The notes under the pieces are model-generated. The model was given only the letters and a program-made list of their open reading frames with translations, was not told where the DNA came from and ran no database searches. DNA of 64,000 bases from Burkholderiales bacterium Ga0077547 (GTDB lineage: Bacteria; Pseudomonadota; Gammaproteobacteria; Burkholderiales; Burkholderiaceae_C): contig LNEY01000017.1 in assembly GCA_001464195.1 (NCBI GenBank), positions 1-64,000 of the forward strand. Direction: 5' to 3'. Shown piece by piece: positions 1 through 9,453 of this stretch. The position numbers and the translations under genes are program-made. The stretch's first letter is position 1. The number at the start of each line of letters is the position of its first letter.

Positions 1-1326
1 CGTGTTGCCTGCATTAGCCACCAGACGGGAGCCCGATTCGACCTTCTCAACAGAAGCGCCGATCAGGTCCTTGATCTCGCGAGCGGCCTCGGCCGAGCGG
101 CCTGCCAGGCTGCGCACCTCGGAGGCGACCACCGCGAAGCCACGGCCCTGTTCACCCGCACGGGCGGCTTCGACTGCTGCATTGAGCGCCAGGATATTGG
201 TCTGGAAGGCGATGCCATCGATCACGCCGATGATGTCGGAGATCTTCTGTGAGGAGGCGTTGATCTCGTCCATGGTGGAGACCACCTGCGAGACCACCGC
301 GCCGCCGCGGGCGGCCACTTCGGCGGCCGAGGAGGCGGGTTGGTTGGCCTGACGGGCGGAGTCAGCGGACTGCTTGACGGTGCCGGTGAGCTGCTCCATG
401 GAGGAGGCGGTCTGCTGCAGATTGGAGGCGGTCTGCTCGGTGCGTGCGCTCAGGTCCTGGTTGCCTGTGGCAATCTCGGCCGACGCGGTCGTCACTGAGT
501 CAACACCACTGCGGATCGTGCCCACCACTTCACGCAGACGCTGCTGCATGTGAGACAGGTCGCCCATCATGGTCGACACTTCGTCACGGCCACTGAACGC
601 AATGGTCTCCGTCAGGTCGCCCTCCGCCACGCGGCGCACTGCGGCGCTGGCGCGGCTGATCGGCACGACGACCGAACGCTGGATCAGCCAGCCTATGCCG
701 GCGCTGAGCACCAACGCCAGCACTCCCATGGCGATCATCATCATCTGAGTCTGGTTGGCCTCGGCCTGTAAGCCAGCGACCGTTTCTTCCACGTCGCGCT
801 TGTTCTCTGCGGCGTAGTGCTCCAGGTTGGCCTTGACCTCGCCCAGCAGCGGGATGCACTCGGCGATCATCTTGTCGAGGGCTGCCTCCTTCTGGCCGGC
901 GTTCGACATCTTCACGATCGTGGCCGCCACCGGCGCATAGCGTGCTTCGATGTCCATCGTCTGCTGCAACTGCTTGCGTGCTGATTCGTTGGCTGCCCCA
1001 TCGCCGCTCAGCAACGCTGACAACGCCTCGAACGACCCATCGATCTTCTTCTTCGACTCGCCGATACGATCGAGTTCGATTTGCCGCTTTGCCGGGTCGG
1101 ACATCACCACCAGGTTGCGTGCCGCGATGGCACGTTCCAGCGTCGCACGTTCGATGTCGGCCACCAGCGAGGCTTCCTTCAAGTTGTGTGCGGTGATGTC
1201 TTCGATGCCCTCCGTCAGGTGTGCCAGCCGGGACACCCCGACCCCCACGATGACGCCGCCCAGCACCAGGACGGTGGTGAAACCGAGCGCAATGCGCTGA
1301 CCGATATTGAAATGATTCAGAGCCAT
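1..1326 (-). CDS. Methyl-accepting chemotaxis protein (3' end outside window)
   Basis: Transmembrane chemoreceptor that signals to CheA/CheW. Reading from the ATG at 1326, the N-terminus [16 protein letters not shown] leads into a first membrane helix (about residues 10-32), a periplasmic helical sensor region, a second membrane helix (about 190-212), a HAMP region and the start of the signalling coiled coil. The highly conserved hairpin tip is visible ([19 protein letters not shown], then [14 protein letters not shown]). The ORF stays open to base 1, so the last methylation helix and C-terminus are missing. It lies 59 bp downstream of cheA on the same strand and is probably its operon partner. 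The ligand cannot be told; the sensor looks like a four-helix-bundle type. Confidence 0.95.
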   Translation of the reverse strand, partial: MALNHFNIGQRIALGFTTVLVLGGVIVGVGVSRLAHLTEGIEDITAHNLKEASLVADIERATLERAIAARNLVVMSDPAKRQIELDRIGESKKKIDGSFEALSALLSGDGAANESARKQLQQTMDIEARYAPVAATIVKMSNAGQKEAALDKMIAECIPLLGEVKANLEHYAAENKRDVEETVAGLQAEANQTQMMMIAMGVLALVLSAGIGWLIQRSVVVPISRASAAVRRVAEGDLTETIAFSGRDEVSTMMGDLSHMQQRLREVVGTIRSGVDSVTTASAEIATGNQDLSARTEQTASNLQQTASSMEQLTGTVKQSADSARQANQPASSAAEVAARGGAVVSQVVSTMDEINASSQKISDIIGVIDGIAFQTNILALNAAVEAARAGEQGRGFAVVASEVRSLAGRSAEAAREIKDLIGASVEKVESGSRLVANAGNT

Positions 1327-1385
1327 GTGGGTCTCCTTGCGATATCCGCAGCACTCCGCTGCGGTGGAACTGCGAAACGCCGACT

Positions 1386-3533
1386 TCAGTGACGTGAGCG
1401 CCTCACTAAGCTGCCCACGTCCAGAATCAAGGCCACACGACCGTCGCCCATGATGGTGGCGCCCGATACATCGTCGACCTTGCGGTAATTGGCTTCGAGG
1501 TTTTTCACCACCACCTGCTGCTGGCCGAGCAACTCGTCGACCAGCATCGCGACGCGGCCACCTTCGGCCTCGACGACGACCATGATGCTGGTCGTCTTCT
1601 CTTCGCCGCCGCGCGGCACGTGGAACAGGCGTTCGAGGTCGATCACTGGCATGTAGTCGCCACGCACCTCGACCACGCGGCCGGTGCCGCCCACCGTCTT
1701 GATGGTGTGCTCGTGCACCTGGAACGATTCGATCACCGACGACAGCGGCAGGATGTAGACCTCGTCTCCGATGCCCACACTCATCCCGTCCATGATCGCC
1801 AGCGTCAGTGGCAGGCGCACCGAGACGCGCATGCCGTAACCCTCAGCGGATTCGATGTCGACCGTGCCGCCGAGTGCGGTGATGTTCTTCTTGACCACGT
1901 CCATCCCCACACCGCGGCCGGAGACGTCGGTGACCACATCGGCGGTGGAGAAGCCGGGCGCGAAGATCAGATTCCAGACTTCGCTGTCGGTCATGGAGTC
2001 GGGCGCGTCGATGCCGCGCTCGCGGGCCTTGCGCAGCAGCTTCTCGCGCGACAGCCCGCGGCCGTCGTCGCGCACTTCGATGACGATCGAGCCACCCTGG
2101 TGGGAGGCTGCCAGCGTGATGGTGCCGGTTTCTGGCTTGCCCTTGGCCAGGCGGTCAGCGGGCATTTCGATGCCGTGGTCGCAGCTGTTGCGTACCAGGT
2201 GCGTCAGCGGATCGGTGATCTTCTCGACCAGGCCCTTGTCCAATTCGGTGGCTTCACCCTGCGTCACGAAGTCGACCTTCTTGCCGAGCTTGGCCGCCAG
2301 GTCGCGCAGCATGCGTGGGAAGCGGCTGAACACCATCGACATCGGAATCATCCGGATCGACATCACCGACTCTTGCAGGTCGCGGGTGTTGCGGTCCAGA
2401 TCGGCCAAACCTGCGGCGAGCTGCTGGTACAGGCCGGTGTCGATCTGCTTGCTGTTTTGCGCCAGCATCGCCTGCGTGATGACGAGTTCGCCGACCAGAT
2501 TGATCAACTGGTCGACCTTCTCGACCGACACCCGCAGCGTCGATGACTCCAGCGCAGCGGCCGGGGCCTTTTCGGTCTTGCCCGCTGCGCGTGTGGGTGC
2601 GACAGGGTTGCTCTCGGTGGCGCTGCTGGCTCCGGACGGCGCGGGCGATGAACCATTCGCTGTTGCCGTCGAGCCTGGCGCACCGGGGGCGTCGTCGAAG
2701 AATCCGAATCCCGGATCGGGCGGATTCTCGACGGGTGGTGCGCCTGGCGCACCATCGTGGAAACCGAATCCCGCGGTCAGCGGCAGCAAGGCGACCTGCT
2801 CGCGGGCGACATGAAAGGTGAACAGGTCCAGCAGATCTTCGTCGCTGCTGGTGGTGACGACCTTGAATCGACGCACGCCATCGCTGGCTTGGCCGCCATC
2901 GAGCGGCTCGATCGTGCCGAGGTCGACGATTTCGTTGAACAGATCGACCAGGTTGTCGGCGTCTTTCGGATCATTCAGCGGACCGACACGCAGCTCCAGG
3001 CCGCGCGCCAGTTTTGCAGCGGAGGTGGCTGGTACGGGGGTCTCGACAGGTGTGGAGGCGAGCACGGAAACGGGCTTGGCGATGACAGCCGTCGGTGCAG
3101 ATGCGGGCAGGGCCTGCCCAGACACCAGTGCGCGGATCTTCATCAACAGCTCACTGGTGTCCACGGGGTCGCCACCGGCACCCTGGTGGCGTGCCAGCTG
3201 CGAGCGCAGTGCGTCACCCGACTGCAGCAGCACATCGACCATCGGCGCAGTTGGCTCCAGTTCGTGGCGGCGCAAGCGGTCGAGCAAGGTTTCCATCTGA
3301 TGGGTCAGCTCGGCGACATCGGCAAAGCCGAAGGTCGCCGCACCGCCCTTGACCGAATGAGCGCAGCGGAAGATGGAGTTCAGCTCCTCGTCGTCAGCCG
3401 CCTCGATGTCGATGGCCAGCAACTGCTGCTCCATGCGATCGAGGTTCTCACCGGCTTCTTCGAAGAACACCTGGTAGAACTGGCTCAGGTCGATGCCTGC
3501 ACCGCCTGATTGATCTGCGTTCATGTCACTCAT
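1386..3533 (-). CDS. cheA: Chemotaxis histidine kinase CheA
   Basis: Cytoplasmic kinase that autophosphorylates in receptor arrays and phosphorylates CheY. I chose the ATG at 3533 ([11 protein letters not shown]), preceded by GGGTGGG; an upstream in-frame start at 3578 has no better signal. Domains of the 715-residue protein: Hpt/P1 with His59 in [12 protein letters not shown], a long linker with two copies of a GFGFxDxAPGAP-like motif, a dimerisation helix pair, the HATPase domain (N box [11 protein letters not shown]1 DDGRGLS, G2 GRGVGMDVV) and a C-terminal CheW-like regulatory domain. The linker repeat is odd but looks like a flexible P2-region spacer. The gene follows cheY (51 bp gap) and precedes the MCP. 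Confidence 0.97.
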   Translation of the reverse strand: MSDMNADQSGGAGIDLSQFYQVFFEEAGENLDRMEQQLLAIDIEAADDEELNSIFRCAHSVKGGAATFGFADVAELTHQMETLLDRLRRHELEPTAPMVDVLLQSGDALRSQLARHQGAGGDPVDTSELLMKIRALVSGQALPASAPTAVIAKPVSVLASTPVETPVPATSAAKLARGLELRVGPLNDPKDADNLVDLFNEIVDLGTIEPLDGGQASDGVRRFKVVTTSSDEDLLDLFTFHVAREQVALLPLTAGFGFHDGAPGAPPVENPPDPGFGFFDDAPGAPGSTATANGSSPAPSGASSATESNPVAPTRAAGKTEKAPAAALESSTLRVSVEKVDQLINLVGELVITQAMLAQNSKQIDTGLYQQLAAGLADLDRNTRDLQESVMSIRMIPMSMVFSRFPRMLRDLAAKLGKKVDFVTQGEATELDKGLVEKITDPLTHLVRNSCDHGIEMPADRLAKGKPETGTITLAASHQGGSIVIEVRDDGRGLSREKLLRKARERGIDAPDSMTDSEVWNLIFAPGFSTADVVTDVSGRGVGMDVVKKNITALGGTVDIESAEGYGMRVSVRLPLTLAIMDGMSVGIGDEVYILPLSSVIESFQVHEHTIKTVGGTGRVVEVRGDYMPVIDLERLFHVPRGGEEKTTSIMVVVEAEGGRVAMLVDELLGQQQVVVKNLEANYRKVDDVSGATIMGDGRVALILDVGSLVRRSRH

Positions 3534-3584
3534 TACCCACCCCTGCTCGTCGGATGCGTGTGTTGTCGGGCGCCGCAAGGCGGA

Positions 3585-3947
3585 TCAGCGAATCACCTTC
3601 TTGATGACTTCAATCAGCTTGGCCGGGTCGAAGGGCTTCACCATCCAGCCAGTCGCACCGGCACTTCGGCCGGCCTGCTTCATCTGGTCGCTGGACTCGG
3701 TGGTCAGGATCAGGATCGGCGTGGCCTTGAACTTCGGGTGATTGCGCAGGTTCTTGGTCAGGTTGATGCCGTCCATGCGGGGCATGTTCTGGTCGGTCAG
3801 CACGAGGTCGAAATCCTGTTGACCGGACTTCTCCAGCGCGTCCTGGCCATCGACGGCCTCGACGACGTGGTAGCCCGCACTCTTCAGGGTGAAGGTGACC
3901 ATCTGGCGCATCGAGGCCGAGTCGTCCACGGCAAGAATTGAGTGCAT
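3585..3947 (-). CDS. cheY: CheY-type single-domain response regulator (copy next to cheA)
   Basis: A 120-residue receiver domain with no output domain, as in CheY. Acidic pocket DD at residues 8-9, phospho-acceptor Asp52 in VLTDQNMPRMDG, conserved Thr in ILTTES and Lys in MVKPFD are all present. It would be phosphorylated by CheA and may bind FliM or act as a phosphate sink. It lies between the CheZ-like gene (48 bp upstream) and cheA. This is one of two cheY genes here; the other (8013-8411) is paired with cheZ. Which one drives the motor cannot be decided from sequence alone. Confidence 0.93.
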   Translation of the reverse strand: MHSILAVDDSASMRQMVTFTLKSAGYHVVEAVDGQDALEKSGQQDFDLVLTDQNMPRMDGINLTKNLRNHPKFKATPILILTTESSDQMKQAGRSAGATGWMVKPFDPAKLIEVIKKVIR

Positions 3948-3995
3948 TGCTGTCTCCGGGGGAACGTGAGGTAGGGGGCAGGGGCGCGCAGGGGG

Positions 3996-4475
3996 TCAGA
4001 ACAGCTCGATGGAGCCGGCGTCCATTTCCGCCTGCGTGACGGGATTCGGTCGCTGTGGTGGTGCTTCGACCATGCTGGCGCCGTCTTCGTCGTCGTCACC
4101 GAAGGCTTCTTGGGCCAGCGTGTCGACGCAGCTGCGCAACCGGTGATTGGTGTGAACGATCAACTGCGACGCCATGTCCTGGAATTGCAGTGCCGTCACG
4201 GCGCCGCCGAGTTGTTGCATCAGCGACTGGTAGGCCGCGGAATCGCGCTTGTCATCGCCATCGGAGCTGTGCGCATCCATCAGCGCGTGGATCTGCTCGG
4301 TGGCGCTGTAGAACCGTTGCATCAACGTCTCGCAGGCATCCGCCAGCAGCGTGTGCAAGCGATCGAGGTCGTTGGTCGCCATCATCAGGTGATCCTGCAG
4401 ATCGGCGGCGAGCATCAGCGGCGCGGACGCTGGTTCTGCGTGCGTGGGCTCGACCTGGGGTCTGGCATGTTCCAT
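3996..4475 (-). CDS. CheZ-like chemotaxis protein with DxxxQ motif
   Basis: A 159-residue acidic, helix-rich protein, first gene of the minus-strand run ahead of cheY-cheA-MCP. The start is the ATG at 4475 with GGGAGC upstream; in-frame starts up to 4721 would add a low-quality N-terminus. Residues 94-105 (TALQFQDMASQL) resemble the catalytic stretch of CheZ, with Asp100 and Gln104 in the same D-x-x-x-Q spacing as Asp148/Gln152 of the bona fide CheZ encoded at 7342-7998. The C-terminus (AEMDAGSIELF) resembles the acidic/hydrophobic CheY-binding tail of CheZ. The family assignment is inference from these two motifs and the neighbours; overall similarity to CheZ is low. Confidence 0.7.
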   Translation of the reverse strand: MEHARPQVEPTHAEPASAPLMLAADLQDHLMMATNDLDRLHTLLADACETLMQRFYSATEQIHALMDAHSSDGDDKRDSAAYQSLMQQLGGAVTALQFQDMASQLIVHTNHRLRSCVDTLAQEAFGDDDEDGASMVEAPPQRPNPVTQAEMDAGSIELF

Positions 4476-4724
4476 CTGCGATGTGCTCCCTGTGATAACG
4501 CCTGTCGTCGCCACATACCGGCGAGGGGTGCCGCAAGGCACGCTGGGGTGGTTCCGGGGCGTCTGTGGGGTTTGATTGATTTTCGGCACGTGCCGCGAAT
4601 ACATAAGCGCAATGAAAGTGCGGTTCCACCGGCTGTTTTCGGCAGAGCGGGGCTGGGGTGAGGCGAAGAGCGTCCCGCGCCACCGATCCGTGGGACGCCT
4701 GAGTCCAGGCGGCATACTCATGGG

Positions 4725-5861
4725 ATGTCGTCACGGACCGTCGAAGCACCGCTGCGCCTGCTGCACCTCGAGGATTCGGAACTCGACCATGCATTGACGC
4801 TGGCCCATCTGCAGCGCGGCGGTCTGCGTGTCGAGGCGCAACGCGTCGACAGCGAGGCTGATTTTCTGCTCGCCCTCGATCAAGGATGGGACGTGATCGT
4901 GTCCGACTACAACCTGCCCGGGTTTTCGGGCTTGGTCGCGCTCGATCTGCTGATGGCGCGGGGCTACGACGTTCCCTTCGTGCTGGTATCGGGCGAGATC
5001 GGCGAGGAGACTGCTGTCGAAGCGATGCGCAACGGCGCCAGCGACTACCTGCTGAAAAACAACCTGGCACGTCTGGTGCCGGCCGTGCTGCACGCGGTCG
5101 AAGCCGCGGAAACCCGGCGTGCACGACAGCGTGCCGACCGCCAGCTCGGCGAGTCACAGCAGCGCTTGCAGGAACTGGCGCAGCACCTGCAGACCAGCAT
5201 CGAAATGGAGCGCACGGCCATCGCCCGCGAGATCCACGACGATGTTGGCGGCTCGCTGACCGCACTGAAGTTCGACCTGGCCTGGATCGCGCGTCACAGC
5301 GACTCGCCCGAGGTGCAGGCCCGCGTCCAGGGTGCGCTGGAGACTGTCACGGCGGCCATCGAATCCAGCCAGCGCATCATGCACAACCTGCGCCCGGCCA
5401 TCCTGGAACAAGGACTGCTGGCGGCCCTGCAGTGGATGACTGGGCGCTTCGAGCGGCGCACCGGCATCACTTGCAGCCTGCGCGCCCCGGAGCAGTCGCT
5501 GCCGCTGGGACCGGGCGTGCCATTGGTGGCCTACCGCACGGCGCAGGAAGCGCTGACCAACGTCAGCAAGCACGCACAGGCCACGCAGGTGACCATCGAC
5601 CTGTCCATGGCCGGCGGCGTGCTGTCGCTGGAGATCAGCGACAACGGTTGCGGGCTGGCGCCTGACGATCTGGCGAAGGCGAAATCATTCGGTATCCGTG
5701 GGCTGCATGAGCGTGCTCGCACGGTGGGTGGCTGGGTGGATCTGAGCAGCGATACCAGCGGCACCACATTGATCCTGTCGGTGCCGATGAACCTCGTCGA
5801 TGCAGGCGTGGCGAGCAGTGCCACCGATGCCGATGACCCGACCGGATGGGGCGACCTATGA
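4725..5861 (+). CDS. Receiver-HisKA_3 hybrid sensor kinase
   Basis: A cytoplasmic two-component kinase of 378 residues without membrane segments. An N-terminal receiver domain (acidic LEDSE near residue 16, Asp61 in VIVSDYNLPGFSG, Lys111) is followed by a short coiled linker and a NarX/DegS-type (HisKA_3) kinase core with His171 in AREIHDDVGGSL. The HATPase domain has EALTNVSKHA, DNGCGL and GIRGLHERA. The receiver-first order suggests it is itself controlled by another kinase. It is encoded opposite to the flanking che genes and is followed 7 bp later by its likely partner regulator. The signal and targets are unknown; the position suggests motility control. Confidence 0.92.
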   Translation: MSSRTVEAPLRLLHLEDSELDHALTLAHLQRGGLRVEAQRVDSEADFLLALDQGWDVIVSDYNLPGFSGLVALDLLMARGYDVPFVLVSGEIGEETAVEAMRNGASDYLLKNNLARLVPAVLHAVEAAETRRARQRADRQLGESQQRLQELAQHLQTSIEMERTAIAREIHDDVGGSLTALKFDLAWIARHSDSPEVQARVQGALETVTAAIESSQRIMHNLRPAILEQGLLAALQWMTGRFERRTGITCSLRAPEQSLPLGPGVPLVAYRTAQEALTNVSKHAQATQVTIDLSMAGGVLSLEISDNGCGLAPDDLAKAKSFGIRGLHERARTVGGWVDLSSDTSGTTLILSVPMNLVDAGVASSATDADDPTGWGDL

Positions 5862-5868
5862 TGTTGTC

Positions 5869-6513
5869 ATGATCAACGTGATGCTTTGCGATGACCACGC
5901 GCTGATACGGCGAGGTATCCGCGACACCCTGTCGGACGCGCCCGACATCCGGGTGGTGGGGGAAGCGGGCGATTACGGTGAACTGCGCAGCCTGTTGCGC
6001 CAGTCCAGTTGCGATGTCCTCGTGCTCGACATCAATCTGCCCGGTCGCAGCGGTCTCGACGTGCTGCACGCGTTGAAGGAGGAGGGCTCCACGCTGCGCG
6101 TGCTGGTGGTGTCGATGTATCCGGAAGATCAGTACGCGATCCGCGCGCTGAGGGCCGGGGCTTTCGGCTATGTCAACAAGGGCGGCGATCCGGCGCTGAT
6201 CGTGGCGGCCGTGCGCACGGTGGCACAAGGGCGCAAGTACGTGACGCCGGAAATTGCGCAGATGCTGGTCGAGAGCCTGACCACGCCGACGACGGAATTA
6301 GCCCATCAGAAGTTGTCGGACCGCGAATTGCAGACGCTGGTGATGATCGCGTCGGGCAAGCGTTTGTCGGACATCGCAGAAGAATTGATGCTGAGTCCGA
6401 AGACGGTCAGCGTCTACCGTGCGCGGGTGCTGGAAAAGCTCGCGCTGACGAACAATTCCGAGATGACGGTTTATGCCATCCGCAACGGATTGGTCGGCGG
6501 CGAGTCCGGCTGA
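5869..6513 (+). CDS. NarL/LuxR-family response regulator
   Basis: A 214-residue DNA-binding response regulator: receiver domain with DD at 8-9, Asp54 in VLVLDINLPGRSG and Lys in GYVNKGGDP, then a C-terminal LuxR-type helix-turn-helix (LSDRELQTLVMIASGK, LMLSPKTVSVYRARVLEKL). The ATG at 5869 was chosen because MINVMLCDDH places the acidic pair where NarL-type proteins have it; the frame is open further upstream but that part overlaps the kinase gene. It should be phosphorylated by the kinase at 4725. Its last 43 bases overlap the 3' end of the minus-strand EAL gene. Confidence 0.93.
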   Translation: MINVMLCDDHALIRRGIRDTLSDAPDIRVVGEAGDYGELRSLLRQSSCDVLVLDINLPGRSGLDVLHALKEEGSTLRVLVVSMYPEDQYAIRALRAGAFGYVNKGGDPALIVAAVRTVAQGRKYVTPEIAQMLVESLTTPTTELAHQKLSDRELQTLVMIASGKRLSDIAEELMLSPKTVSVYRARVLEKLALTNNSEMTVYAIRNGLVGGESG

Positions 6514-7322
6514 CACTCGGGCCAGTTCACCATCTCGTCGGTTGCGCATGACTCGAACAGCGGCTTGCTGAACAGGTAGCCCTGCATCAACCGGACGCCC
6601 AGGTCCTGGAAGAAGCGCCATTCGCCCAAGGTCTCGATGCCTTCGACGATGATCCGGATGCCCAGTTCCTCGCACATCCTCGCCACACCTCTGGCGATCG
6701 CTTGGCGGGCGCTGCTGTTGTCCACGTTGCGCACCAGTTCCATGTCGAGCTTGACGATGTCGGGCTGAAATTCTGCGAGCAGGTTCAACCCGGCATAGCC
6801 CGCACCGAAGTCGTCGATGGCCGTCAGAAAGCCGATGCGTTTGTACTCTCGCAGGATCTCTGCGAGCCATTTGCCGTCGTTGATGTGCTCGCCTTCAACC
6901 GTCTCGAAGATGATCTGGTCGATCGGAAAACCGTGAGTTTTTGCGGCGGCCAGGGTGGCGCGGATACACAGCTCTGGCTTGTAGATGGCGTTGGGCATGA
7001 AGTTGATCGACAACCTCGACGTCATGCCGAGATGAGCGGCGGTCTTGATCGCCTTGGCGCGGCAGGCCTGATCGAACCGATACCGATTCGCCTCATTGAC
7101 TTTCGACAGCACGGTGAGGGCTCCCTCGCCCTGAGGACCGCGCACCAGTGCCTCGTGCGCGAAGATGCTTCGGGTGCCGATGTCGACAATGGGTTGGAAC
7201 GCGTAGCTGAACTGGAATCCCAGGCTTTCGCCCGGTTTGCAGCTGTCGCAAGGCTCGGCGCGCGGATCCGCTGGATCCAGAGGCATGAAATCGGACGATT
7301 GGATGATCGGGATCGATGTCAT
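6471..7322 (-). CDS. EAL-domain c-di-GMP phosphodiesterase
   Basis: A stand-alone EAL protein of 283 residues that would hydrolyse c-di-GMP. Motifs for an active enzyme are present: EALVRG, SINFMP (metal-binding Asn), FETVEGE (Glu), DDFGAGYAG, VKLD (catalytic Lys) and EGIET. A short N-terminal stretch with CDSC precedes the domain; there is no membrane segment or GGDEF domain. It is the last gene of the motA-motB-cheY-cheZ run, 19 bp after cheZ, so it is probably co-expressed with the motor. With the YcgR-like protein at 35371 it suggests c-di-GMP tuning of swimming. The 3' end overlaps the convergent response regulator by 43 bp. Confidence 0.92.
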   Translation of the reverse strand: MTSIPIIQSSDFMPLDPADPRAEPCDSCKPGESLGFQFSYAFQPIVDIGTRSIFAHEALVRGPQGEGALTVLSKVNEANRYRFDQACRAKAIKTAAHLGMTSRLSINFMPNAIYKPELCIRATLAAAKTHGFPIDQIIFETVEGEHINDGKWLAEILREYKRIGFLTAIDDFGAGYAGLNLLAEFQPDIVKLDMELVRNVDNSSARQAIARGVARMCEELGIRIIVEGIETLGEWRFFQDLGVRLMQGYLFSKPLFESCATDEMVNWPECQPDSPPTNPLRMA

Positions 7323-7341
7323 GGGTTCGCCACGCGGGAAT

Positions 7342-7998
7342 TCAAAAACCCAGGCTTGCCAGCAAATCGTCGACTTCGCCTTGGTTCGTGACCACATCGG
7401 TGCGACCTGTGCTGTCGACCACCGGTCCCTGCAGCAGATGCTGCTCGACCTTCTGCACTTGCTCCGGTGGCGCGGCTTGCACCAGCAGTTTGACCAGGCT
7501 GTCTTCCAGGTCACCTGCCAGGGCCACCACCTTGGCGACGACCTGACCGGTCAGGTCATGGAAGTCTTGCGCCATCATGATGTCGGTCAGGTGGGCATCG
7601 ATGCGCGCGGTCGTCTTTTCGACGTCGGTCACGAAATTCAGGATCGAACCCGAGGCCACGGCCTTCACCGGGTCGGCGACGATGGCTGCAGCGATGCGGC
7701 GTGTTTCTTCGATGATGTGCGCGTGGTCGGCCTTCGCACAGTCCACGGAGTTCAGGACCTTTTCGGCCGCGGCGCCAGTCTTCTCGGCGATGTAGTTGAG
7801 TCGGCTGCGCGCGTCGGGCAGGCCTTCGGCTGCGACCTGCAGCTTGGGCATCACGCCGAGTTGACTCAGGGTGTCATGCAACTGGCGCGTGATCGCACCC
7901 AGTTGCTGGAAGACTTCAGGTGAGGCGCCTACGGCCCCGGCGTTTGCCGCGGAGGCATCCATCGGCAGACCCACGCTCGCGAGTTCGTTCATGTTCAT
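7342..7998 (-). CDS. cheZ: CheY-P phosphatase CheZ
   Basis: A 218-residue helical protein that speeds dephosphorylation of CheY-P. The catalytic helix reads AQDFHDLTGQVV with Asp148 and Gln152, matching the Asp/Gln pair of enterobacterial CheZ. The C-terminal tail GEVDDLLASLGF is the classical CheY-binding peptide. Length is near that of E. coli CheZ (214). The gene sits 14 bp after cheY (8013) and 19 bp before the EAL gene, in the motAB-cheYZ order common in Burkholderiales. Confidence 0.97.
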   Translation of the reverse strand: MNMNELASVGLPMDASAANAGAVGASPEVFQQLGAITRQLHDTLSQLGVMPKLQVAAEGLPDARSRLNYIAEKTGAAAEKVLNSVDCAKADHAHIIEETRRIAAAIVADPVKAVASGSILNFVTDVEKTTARIDAHLTDIMMAQDFHDLTGQVVAKVVALAGDLEDSLVKLLVQAAPPEQVQKVEQHLLQGPVVDSTGRTDVVTNQGEVDDLLASLGF

Positions 7999-8012
7999 GG
8001 TGGCCGTCCTCT

Positions 8013-8411
8013 TTACGCCGTGGCGGCCAGTTTCTGCATGATCTTCTGCACCTTCTCTTCCAGCGTCGCCTTCGTGAAGGGTTTGACGATGTAGCCCGCG
8101 GCGCCGTCCTGCGCTGCGCGCACGATGTCTTCCTTGCGAGCTTCGGCGGTCACCATCAACACCGGCAGGTGCTTGAGCGAATCGTCCTTCTTGATGGCGG
8201 CCAGCAAATCAAAGCCGTTCATGTTGGGCATGTTGATGTCGCTGACCACGAAGTCGAACTTCTGGTTCTTCAACATGCCGAGTGCGACCGCACCGTCTTC
8301 GGCTTCTTCGGCGTTGTTGTAGCCAATCTCCTTCAGAAGGCCGCGCACGATGCGTCGCATGGTGGAGAAGTCGTCCACGATCAGGAATTTCATGTCGGTC
8401 GAGTGGCTCAT
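8013..8411 (-). CDS. cheY: Chemotaxis response regulator CheY (copy next to cheZ)
   Basis: A 132-residue receiver protein starting at the ATG at 8411 ([20 protein letters not shown]) with AGGACAG upstream. Asp58 in [12 protein letters not shown], the Thr/Ala switch (VTAEARKED) and Lys in [12 protein letters not shown] are intact. The FSTMRRIVR and EAEDGAVAL segments closely follow enterobacterial CheY, so I take this as the motor-binding CheY that docks on FliM (whose N-terminus carries the docking peptide). It is followed by cheZ. Confidence 0.95.
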   Translation of the reverse strand: MSHSTDMKFLIVDDFSTMRRIVRGLLKEIGYNNAEEAEDGAVALGMLKNQKFDFVVSDINMPNMNGFDLLAAIKKDDSLKHLPVLMVTAEARKEDIVRAAQDGAAGYIVKPFTKATLEEKVQKIMQKLAATA

Positions 8412-8453
8412 GGCTGTCCTCGGAAGGGGCAAACAGAAGGTGAATGAAGGGTT

Positions 8454-9410
8454 CTATCGGGCGGTGGCCGCCGAAATTGAGGAGAGTTCGATCCCGGCGG
8501 GTGGCTCGTCGGCCGGTGGTGCTGGCTCCTCGGGCTCTGACAGGTTGCTGAAGAAGCGATCCTCGGCGTCGCGGTTCATCACGATGATGCTGATGCGCCG
8601 GTTGGTCGGGCTCAGCGGGTCGGTCTCAGGCAGTGGGCGGCTCGATGCCAGCCCTTGCACGCGCAGTACCCGGGTGTCGGGCAGGCCCCCGGTCAGCAGT
8701 TCGCGGCGTGACGCGTTGGCGCGGTCGGACGACAGCTCCCAGTTGCTGTAGCCACGTTCGCCGCTGCCAAAGGGCTGGGCGTCGGTGTGACCTTCCAGCG
8801 TCAGCCGGTTGGGCACCTCTGCCAGCACCTCGCCGATGATCTGCAGCAGTTCGCGCATGTACGGTTTCACCATCGAGCTGCCGCTGTCGAACATCGGGCG
8901 GTTGTCGGCATCGACGATCTGGATGCGCAGCCCTTCGGGCGTCATGTCCAGTCGGATCTGCGATTGCATCAACGCGAGTCGCGGATTGGCCGCCAGCACG
9001 TCCTGCACCCGCTGCTTCAGTTCTTCGAGCCGCACCCTCTCGGCGGCGCGCTGTTCTGACTTCAAGGCCAGCAGGTTGATCGTGGCGCGCTTGCCAGCGG
9101 TCTCGCCCTTCTTGACCTGTCCTTCGGTGCGTGACAGGTCTTGGCCCCCGCCCTTGAGGACGTGGGCCGAATCGCCCGAGCCCGAACCGCCGCTGAGCGA
9201 TACCTTCAGCGGCGAGGAGAAGAAGTCGGAGATGCCTTTCTTGTCGCCCTCGGTGGTCGATCCCAGCAACCACATCAACAGAAAGAACGCCATCATCGCC
9301 GTCACGAAGTCGGCGTAGGCGATCTTCCACGCACCGCCGTGCGCACCATGGCTGGCCTTCTTGACCCGCTTGATGATGATCGGTTGGAGCTTTTTCGAAT
9401 CGCCGGCCAT
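8454..9410 (-). CDS. motB: Flagellar stator protein MotB
   Basis: Inner-membrane stator subunit that anchors the MotA/MotB proton channel to peptidoglycan. The 318-residue protein has a basic N-terminus, one membrane helix with the proton-carrying Asp34 (AYADFVTAMMAFFLLMWLLG), a plug/linker region and a C-terminal OmpA-like peptidoglycan-binding domain (LEGHTDAQPFG, LSSDRANASRRELL, NRRISIIV). It follows motA by 43 bp. Confidence 0.97.
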   Translation of the reverse strand: MAGDSKKLQPIIIKRVKKASHGAHGGAWKIAYADFVTAMMAFFLLMWLLGSTTEGDKKGISDFFSSPLKVSLSGGSGSGDSAHVLKGGGQDLSRTEGQVKKGETAGKRATINLLALKSEQRAAERVRLEELKQRVQDVLAANPRLALMQSQIRLDMTPEGLRIQIVDADNRPMFDSGSSMVKPYMRELLQIIGEVLAEVPNRLTLEGHTDAQPFGSGERGYSNWELSSDRANASRRELLTGGLPDTRVLRVQGLASSRPLPETDPLSPTNRRISIIVMNRDAEDRFFSNLSEPEEPAPPADEPPAGIELSSISAATAR

Positions 9411-9453
9411 CAGACGCTCCGTTCAAACCAAGCGAGCGAAGCGACGTGGGGGC

